Positions 60,741 to 64,000 of a stretch of DNA of 64,000 nt are shown in pieces. The notes beneath the pieces are model-generated. The model was not told where the DNA came from and ran no database searches. It worked only from the letters and a program-made list of their open reading frames with translations. Each line of letters opens with the position of its first letter. The first letter of the stretch is position 1. Origin of the DNA: Struthidea cinerea (lineage: Eukaryota; Chordata; Aves; Passeriformes; Corcoracidae). The stretch lies in assembly GCA_013397865.1 (NCBI GenBank), contig VZTI01000542.1:62001-126000 (forward strand), in the 5' to 3' direction. Position numbers and translations under genes: made by a program.

Positions 60741-63700
60741 TTTATACTGAGATGTTCTTAAAAAAAAAAAAAAGAAAAGAAAAAACCCACAGAGCACTCT
60801 TAAATGTCCTTTCATTGTTTTCTTCAGGTCATTCTATTAGCATTTACCTGGTTGCAATTTGTAATGTACTATCTCTAACATACTTTAACCCAGCATAGGC
60901 TGTGCAAATCCTGGAGTGATCTCAGAGGCTCAAACAAGCAGAGCCAGCCCACTGTCCTTTCCTCGGGCAAAAAGTTCCTTCCAGTCAAGCTTACATGGCA
61001 CTCCAGCAAGGGATCCCAAACAGGAACAATACTAGTGTGATGGAAAACAAAGATTTCAGAGCTCCAGAGATCGCCTGGCTGGTTATGTCCTCTTTTGACC
61101 AACAGTCTTAGAGGAAAAGTCCTCTCCTTCTAGCAGAGAAGGGTGTGAAAATTACCGTTCTTAAAAACACTTGTGTTGATTTTATTTGTGTTTGGAGAAA
61201 GTAGCAGATGTGGGCATGGGACTTCCCCTTGGGAATCTACCAGCAAAACAAGTCCTGATGACACACACTGATAAAGAGCATGAATTCGGTGTGTGCCCTG
61301 CATTCTTGGATAATAACAATGTCATGACATTTTGCTTTACAAAGAAAGAAAGATCTCTCTCTTCCCTAAGTGACTGAGCCATAAACAGCATATTTAAATT
61401 ATTTCAGGGAAAACTTTCGGTATTTTCTCTTTTTATGCGATAAGATGGCAAACCCTAGCCCATGCTTCTTTTTATCTGTAGAAATTTACAACTATGTCAC
61501 TTCTAATTTCAGTTAGCAATGCCAGTGCTACACTTGTATCCATTCAAAGGAAATTATTTTCTGTAAATGTTAATCTTTGGGTGCTTTTGTTGTGTTGTCA
61601 GGAGACCTAATAAAACTGGCTAGCAGGCAGAGCATCTCAGTGCCAGACCCTGCTAGACCCTCCTTATCCTGTCTTTGTCTCTTGTCCTGGACCTCTGTTG
61701 ACTGTCCATCTATTTCTAAATAGCTCTCCTAGGACCTACTGTGGAAGACTTTGTAGAACCTTCTCCCTTTCTATCCTTCTGGCAGGTATGCCCTGCACAT
61801 TTTTGTGCCTGTCACTCCTTTTCACCATTGTATCACCTAGCATGTTCTTCATGGTCCTTCATTTCACTTGATTTCTGCAGTTTTGAATCAGAATCCACTC
61901 TTCTATCAATTAATGTACAAAATCAGACTCCTTCTGAACTCGTGGGTAATCTTCAAGGACTCGGGACATGAAGGTTTGTTTTCAGTACTTGCCTGATTCA
62001 TGTTTTTCCTTCTTTCCTCCTTATGTAAATCTGTATACTTGTCTTTGCTTCTGTTATTCATTTCTCCAGTTCTTTCAAGCAAATAACATTTCTCTAGTAC
62101 TGTTTTCTACAGGTTTTAGCAGCCAGTGGTATTTGCCTCTATGTTTGAATTGTATAGAGCATTTCAGATTAAGTTGGCATGAGAAAATCTACAGAAAGTA
62201 AAGCATATTGGAAAGACTTGCATTGGTTTTGTACTGTGCGGAACTTCTTCCCTACAGCAGCTTAAGAAAAGGAAGGCAAATCCAAACAAAAGCTCATTAA
62301 ATTGTGCCAGGCTACTTCTCAGACAATGTTGTATGGACATAACTTCCATTTCTTTCACTGCTTTTTATATTTCCTAATTCTGTTTTCTGCTGTGAATAGG
62401 AGTTCCTATTCCATGTGAAGGTTTATAGGAAGGACACTCAGAGTGATAATGAGGCCAGCAAATCGATGTTAAATTGACTTGAGAAAACTATGATGTTGCT
62501 GTAGCAAGACTGGGTTTTTCAATTAAATGTGATTGAGGAAATAGCTACTGCCTTAGTTGATGAAGTCTAGCATCAGAATCCCTCAGATTACAGAGAAACA
62601 TCATAGATAAAAAAGAATACAGAATGGCTTTTGCTGTTCTTGTTGTTGTCAGTATCAGGGAACCACTCTTATCAAAAAATTTTGGTTTTTTTTCTTTGCA
62701 TAGGTTTTTCAACAAATTTAAGTCAGACTAAATAAGGAATGTCAGATCAGGCTCCAAACATTAAAGTGTAAAAAAATATATTTGCCAAGATCAGTTTAAT
62801 TAGACCAACTGGCACTGCACCCGGATCCATACGGGAAATACAATTTTCTCACCAAGACCTTGAGAAGGGTAGACCAGTTCTCTGGCTGACCTACCTTTCC
62901 ACCTAGGCAGACCAATAATATGAGTGATGAGGTTTCAAATACCTGTAAAAATAACAAGCATCACACTAAGGTGTGACTAAAAATAGACAAGTTGATCTGA
63001 AGCTTCACCAATGCAGGCTTTTAGTGCTGAAAGCAACCAGCATTTCCAAGCTATTGAGGAGCTCACTGCCGCCCCTCCACCTCTTACATTCTTGGTACCA
63101 CGCAGGATTCCCACACATGCATGACATCTGACAATCCCAACAGGTAGCAAAAGGGCACGGCCACAAGTGGGTTTAGTGAAAATTATAAAAGAAGTCCCTT
63201 TTACCAATAAAAAAATGCAACAAAAATCGTAATCCTCAAAAAGTTATCACAATTATTGGTTTACAGATGATTTTACTGGCTAGAAGTTTCTCATTTCAAG
63301 TAGATTTGCAAAATTCAAATCATGTCTGCCTACATCTTACTAACCTATAGACTGAAGTTACTATATAAGATCTTGAAAAATTGCTTGTAATGAAAACGTA
63401 AGTTGAGTCTTAACTCAAGTTTTGGAAATTCAGTTGAAATTAAACAGTAATGAATCTGTATTTTTACAGGGTTTTTTGCTTTCAACCTGTAGCTTACCAC
63501 ATCTGTTTAAATTCCCTTCTAAAGATGTACAAAAGCTGAGGTGTTAACAGTTTATTTTTGTGTAAACTGTATTATTAAAATATGCATTTGTTTTTTCTTC
63601 ACCTAGGAAGTCTGTCTTATAGATTTCAACTTCTTTTATTTGCATGTTGATTTACATGTATAGGTTATAAAAATAAATTATATAGTTAATAAAAAACCCC

Positions 63701-64000
63701 TGAATATTATTTTAAGGATCACACGTCAACTATGTCACCCAAAATGTGGGATTGGGAAGTCATGTTTCGGTTCATTACTTTCCACACACAATAGGCAGTG
63801 GTTCTGGTTACAAAAAATTTACAGTACATTAGTACAGGTGAAAAAAGAATGGGGAAAGTGCCTTTATTGGCTTTCCCATGTTATAGATTCAAACCTGAGA
63901 AAATTACAGCCTTAGGTGTACAGAGGGCCACCATTTTAGGGACAAAATTATGACCCCGTGAAGTGTGTCCAGCTAGCAGGAGAACTCATTACTCACTTCT

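Larger units (their letters stand above)
57220..64000. other. Non-coding unique sequence
   Basis: No gene is recognised. The 59240-59713 region is open on the minus strand (157 codons) and on the plus strand (120 codons at 59439-59801). The minus frame starts with a hydrophobic stretch but has no recognisable domain. A faint CR1 trace lies at 59059-59096. Poly-A tracts occur near 57974-57985 and 60760-60786. An enhancer-like block is listed at 60480-60740. From 60.8 to 64.0 kb I see nothing beyond AT-rich sequence and frames under 80 codons. Confidence 0.5.

Noticed and set aside
1..64000. CRISPR arrays, operons, prophage or bacterial mobile elements
   Set aside because: No regularly spaced repeats, dense ORFs or bacterial signals. 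The CR1 and LTR content places the sequence in a bird genome.

Overview
The window looks like nuclear DNA from a bird, and it is gene-poor. The main evidence is its interspersed repeats. There are several 5'-truncated CR1 LINE 3' ends carrying the avian terminal signatures (GGTTGGAAAAGACC, or its reverse complement, beside ATCATAGAATCAT-type tails). There are also two solo LTRs of avian endogenous retroviruses. The LTR at 49238-49830 resembles one I know from many modern birds, so a neoavian species is a reasonable guess, but I cannot name it. The sequence is AT-rich and CpG-poor, with short microsatellites and many poly-A and A/C-rich tracts. None of it looks bacterial, archaeal or viral: there are no dense ORFs, operons, ribosome binding sites or CRISPR arrays.

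I found no protein-coding gene I can support. The open reading frames are short (longest 173 codons, 54463-54984, minus). They often lie opposite equally open frames on the other strand, and none shows a domain I recognise. I saw no recognisable tRNA, rRNA, snRNA or well-known microRNA. The best description is an intergenic desert, or part of a very long intron.

Layout. 1-2.05 kb: unique AT-rich sequence. 2.05-2.44 kb: a CR1 3' end (minus) next to a compact, very CpG-dense segment, the best promoter-like candidate. 2.4-21.3 kb: mostly unique sequence with small hairpins, a 4-N assembly gap inside a poly-A run, a G-quadruplex motif, two enhancer-like stretches and a perfect 20-bp E-box palindrome. 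21.36-21.70 kb: a second, weaker GC/CpG-rich segment. 21.7-29.9 kb: unique sequence with one CR1 tip and a short tandem duplication. 29.9-40.05 kb: the repeat-richest part, with a CR1 (plus), a solo LTR (33682-34641) flanked by CTAAT repeats, a CR1 tip and a CR1 (minus). 40-49.2 kb: unique sequence with an enhancer-like block near 47.5 kb. 49.24-49.83 kb: the second solo LTR (minus). 49.8-56.9 kb: unique and A-rich sequence plus one CR1 (minus). 56.88-57.09 kb: a long, nearly perfect inverted repeat that no repeat family I know explains. 57.1-64 kb: an A/C-rich tract and unique sequence with an enhancer-like block near 60.5 kb.

No genes can be shown to work together. Any function here is most likely regulatory (CpG segments, enhancer-like blocks, LTR promoters) or RNA-level (the long hairpin). 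The enhancer-like calls come from reading motif clusters and need cross-species alignment.
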